46,731 nt of DNA from JBBSIN01 sp038232055 (GTDB lineage: Bacteria; Actinomycetota; Actinomycetes; JADGOV01): positions 1 through 46,731 of the forward strand of contig JBBSIN010000011.1 in the NCBI GenBank assembly GCA_038232055.1, written 5' to 3'. Made by a program: the position numbers and the translations under genes. Below, piece by piece: positions 44,516 to 46,731 of this stretch (the first letter of the stretch is position 1; each line of letters opens with the position of its first letter). The notes under the pieces are model-generated. The model made no database searches. It was not told the origin of the DNA and saw only the letters and a list, made by a program, of their open reading frames with translations.

Positions 44516-46731
44516 TCACCTCCCCGAACTGCCGGGGCTGGCATGCCAGAGCTTGCGCACTCGCCGCCCTGGCCCGCCGACGTCCGCACCGGCCGGACGG
44601 ATGTCGGCATAGGGCGACTGCGCGAAGCCGGTCGCGGCGTCCCGCGGCACCCCGCCCACCGGCAAGGCGGTCATGACCGGGCGGGTCGAGCGGCTCTCGG
44701 CGGCGCCGTGCACGGCAGCTTCGCTGACGGCCGTCGTCCGGCCGGGTGGCTGGGCCATCGCCATCTCGACGGCGGCGAGGCCACCGATCTCCCACATGTT
44801 CCGTAGCACCGGCAGCTCCCAGCACCCGGTCGCCCGCATCGAGATGCCGCGCGGACCCGTGCGGCGGGTGATGCCGCGGAGCACGAGCAGCCACGAATGG
44901 AACAGGATGCTCGCGTAGCCGACCTGCGCGTCCTCGAAGAACGTCGCGTCGAGCGGGCCGGTCGCGTCGTCGAGCGTGACGAAGACGACCCGGCGGCCGG
45001 ACCGCACCGGCGGGGTCTGGGTGGCGACCTTCACCCCCGCCACCAGGACCTCGGTTCTGTTTCGGCACCGGAGCAGATCGCGGGCTCGCGTCGTACCGAG
45101 CGCGTCGAGGAACGGCGCATAGCCGGATAGCACGTGTCGACTCGCGTCGAGTCCGAGCACGTCGAGCTCGGCGCACACCCGTTCGGCGCTCGTCATCTCG
45201 GCCAGCCCGCTCGGTGCCACCTCGCCTGGCGCGTCGTCGAGGTCGAGCGTGAGCTGGACCGGAAGCTTGCCTGCGGCCGGTGACGGAGCGGCTGCCTGCG
45301 ACTGCCGGGCGGCAAGCTCGCGCACGTCCGCCGGCCGGGAAGCCAGGCCGGCTACTCCTGCCGATGAGCGGGTCGTCGGTGCACCAACGTAGGCCGGTCC
45401 CGTGCGCCGCCCGGAACGGCCCGAGCGCCCGAGAGACCTCCTCCACGTGTCGAGCTCGGCGACCTGGAGCAGCAGATCACGGCGCGTCACCCGGTTGCGC
45501 CGGCGGACCGGCAGCGTCGAGCCGATGCCATAGATCTCATCGAACGCTCCGGCGACGACGAGCCGCTCGGCGATCGGCCGCGAGACCTCCGTCCGGTGCC
45601 AGAAGTCCGACAGCGACGCGTAGGGCCGGCCGGCGACGACCCGGACAATCTCCGCCGCGGTAATTCCCTTGACGTCGGCGAGCCCGAGCCGGATGCCGTA
45701 GTCGCGCCCGTCCGGCAGGCCGGGCGGCGGCGCCTCCCGCGGCGGGCGGTCGAGGATCTCCGGCGGGGGCTCGTCGTAGCGCCCGACCTTTTCGATCCGG
45801 TAGTCGGCATCGGAGCGGTTGACGTCGAGCGAGAGGACCGCGATACCGAGCTGCCGAGCATCGTCGAGGAGAAGGCGCTTGGGATACATACCGGGGTCGT
45901 AGGTGAGCACCCCGGCAAGGAACGCCGCTGGATGATGCGCCTTGAGCCAGGCCGACTGATAGGTCGGTACGGCGAAGGCGGCGGCATGCGCCTTGCAGAA
46001 GCCGAAGGACGCGAAGCCCTTGAGCACTTCCCAGGCCCGCTCGACGACATCGAGTGCATATCCGCGACCGAGCGCGGCCGGAAGAAACCACGCGCGCACC
46101 TCCGGCTGTCCCAGCGGATCGCCGAGCGCGCGGCGTACCTCGTCGGCCTCGGCGAGCGAGCAACCGGTGAACGTCGCGACGATGCGCAGCACCTGCTCGT
46201 GGAAGACCACCACGCCGTAGGTCTCGCCGAGCACCGGCTCGAGGTCGGGATGGAGGTAGCCCGGGTCGCGCCAGCCCTGCCGCGCCTCGAGGAACGGCGT
46301 GACCATATCGGTCTTCACCGGCCCCGGCCGGAAGAGCGAGATGTCGATGATGATGTCGGCGAACGTCTCGGGCGAGAACTTGCCGACGAGCTCGCGCTGG
46401 CCGGGTGACTCGATCTGGAAGCAGCCGAGCGTCCTCGTGGACTGGATGAGCGCGTACGTCGCGGGATCGTCGTGTGGCACCCCGTCGATGTCGACGTCGA
46501 TGCCGTCGACCCGGCGGACCTCGGCGACGGCGTGCGCCATCGCCGACTGCATGCGGATGCCGAGAATGTCGAGCTTGAGCAGACCCATCTCCTCGACGTC
46601 GTCCTTGTCGAACTGGCTCATCGGGAAGCCCAGCCAGCTCGCCTCGACCGGGGTGCGGTCGAGCAGCGTCTGGTCGGAGAGCAGCACCCCGCACGGATGC
46701 AGCGCGATATGGCGAGGCAGCCCGTCAAGGC
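44516..46731 (-). CDS. dnaE2: Error-prone DNA polymerase DnaE2 (ImuC), partial
   Basis: C-terminal 737 aa; the N-terminus lies past the right edge. Compared with DnaE1 it has the DnaE2-type ISLFRPGPVKTDMVTPFLEARQG and HPDLEPVLGETYGVVVFHEQV motifs, followed by KAHAAAFAVPTYQSAWLK and an OB-fold (VLVAGVKVATQTPPVRSG). DnaE2 replaces DnaE1 for mutagenic repair, usually with ImuA/ImuB; here the downstream partner is DinB. Its promoter and any LexA box lie outside the window. Confidence 0.93.
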   Translation of the reverse strand, partial: LDGLPRHIALHPCGVLLSDQTLLDRTPVEASWLGFPMSQFDKDDVEEMGLLKLDILGIRMQSAMAHAVAEVRRVDGIDVDIDGVPHDDPATYALIQSTRTLGCFQIESPGQRELVGKFSPETFADIIIDISLFRPGPVKTDMVTPFLEARQGWRDPGYLHPDLEPVLGETYGVVVFHEQVLRIVATFTGCSLAEADEVRRALGDPLGQPEVRAWFLPAALGRGYALDVVERAWEVLKGFASFGFCKAHAAAFAVPTYQSAWLKAHHPAAFLAGVLTYDPGMYPKRLLLDDARQLGIAVLSLDVNRSDADYRIEKVGRYDEPPPEILDRPPREAPPPGLPDGRDYGIRLGLADVKGITAAEIVRVVAGRPYASLSDFWHRTEVSRPIAERLVVAGAFDEIYGIGSTLPVRRRNRVTRRDLLLQVAELDTWRRSLGRSGRSGRRTGPAYVGAPTTRSSAGVAGLASRPADVRELAARQSQAAAPSPAAGKLPVQLTLDLDDAPGEVAPSGLAEMTSAERVCAELDVLGLDASRHVLSGYAPFLDALGTTRARDLLRCRNRTEVLVAGVKVATQTPPVRSGRRVVFVTLDDATGPLDATFFEDAQVGYASILFHSWLLVLRGITRRTGPRGISMRATGCWELPVLRNMWEIGGLAAVEMAMAQPPGRTTAVSEAAVHGAAESRSTRPVMTALPVGGVPRDAATGFAQSPYADIRPAGADVGGPGRRVRKLWHASPGSSGR

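Overview
The window comes from a GC-rich Gram-positive actinobacterium. GC is high throughout, GTG starts are common, and genes overlap by 4 nt. The order around the division and cell wall (dcw) cluster matches Streptomyces and Mycobacterium: mraZ-rsmH-ftsL-ftsI-murE-murF-mraY-murD-ftsW-murG-murC ... ftsQ-ftsZ-pgeF-yggS-sepF-yggT ... ileS-dksA/traR-lspA-rluA family-dnaE. MurE carries the DNPR signature of meso-diaminopimelate-adding enzymes, so the peptidoglycan is probably mDAP type. I cannot fix the genus.

Layout. 1-2366 (minus) is the decayed gene of a transmembrane Ser/Thr kinase with fibronectin-III and PKD extracellular domains. It has at least five lesions and runs off the left edge. 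2699-5531 holds ybaK, an amidohydrolase and two tandem DUF6308-like paralogs downstream of dnaE (5542-9069). 9367-9933 is an orphan secreted or lipoprotein-like gene. 10023-12611 is an RluA-family pseudouridine synthase, lspA and a DksA/TraR zinc-finger protein with a very long Lys/Ala/Pro arm. 12612-13229 carries a repeat element and a T-box riboswitch ahead of ileS (13230-16466, plus). 16483-20819 (minus) is the ftsZ-pgeF-yggS-sepF-yggT block; a small membrane protein sits where divIVA is usually found. 20820-21414 is a repeat-rich spacer before ftsZ. 21415-36905 is the dcw cluster proper, interrupted between murC and ftsQ by an oppositely oriented MFS transporter. 37191-42644 (plus) is a moxR-DUF58-transglutaminase operon followed by a GNAT acetyltransferase. 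42641-46731 (minus) holds a DUF3040 membrane protein, dinB and the 3' part of dnaE2.

How the genes work together. mraZ to murG and murC make the cytoplasmic precursors, lipid I and lipid II, and the septal synthase (FtsW/FtsI with FtsL/FtsQ). FtsZ with SepF forms and anchors the ring. Nearly every junction from rsmH to murC is a 1-11 nt overlap, so translation is probably coupled. The mraZ promoter carries a TGG repeat array typed like known MraZ operators, and a second pair of boxes faces moxR. ileS is probably controlled by uncharged tRNA-Ile through the T-box.

The least explained elements are the following: a dispersed inverted-repeat element present once before ileS and once before ftsZ; the missing divIVA; a 57-aa membrane protein gene between mraZ and rsmH; paired direct repeats ahead of the DUF3040 gene; and the DUF6308-like pair. 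All family assignments come from reading translated sequence by eye; no database search was run.
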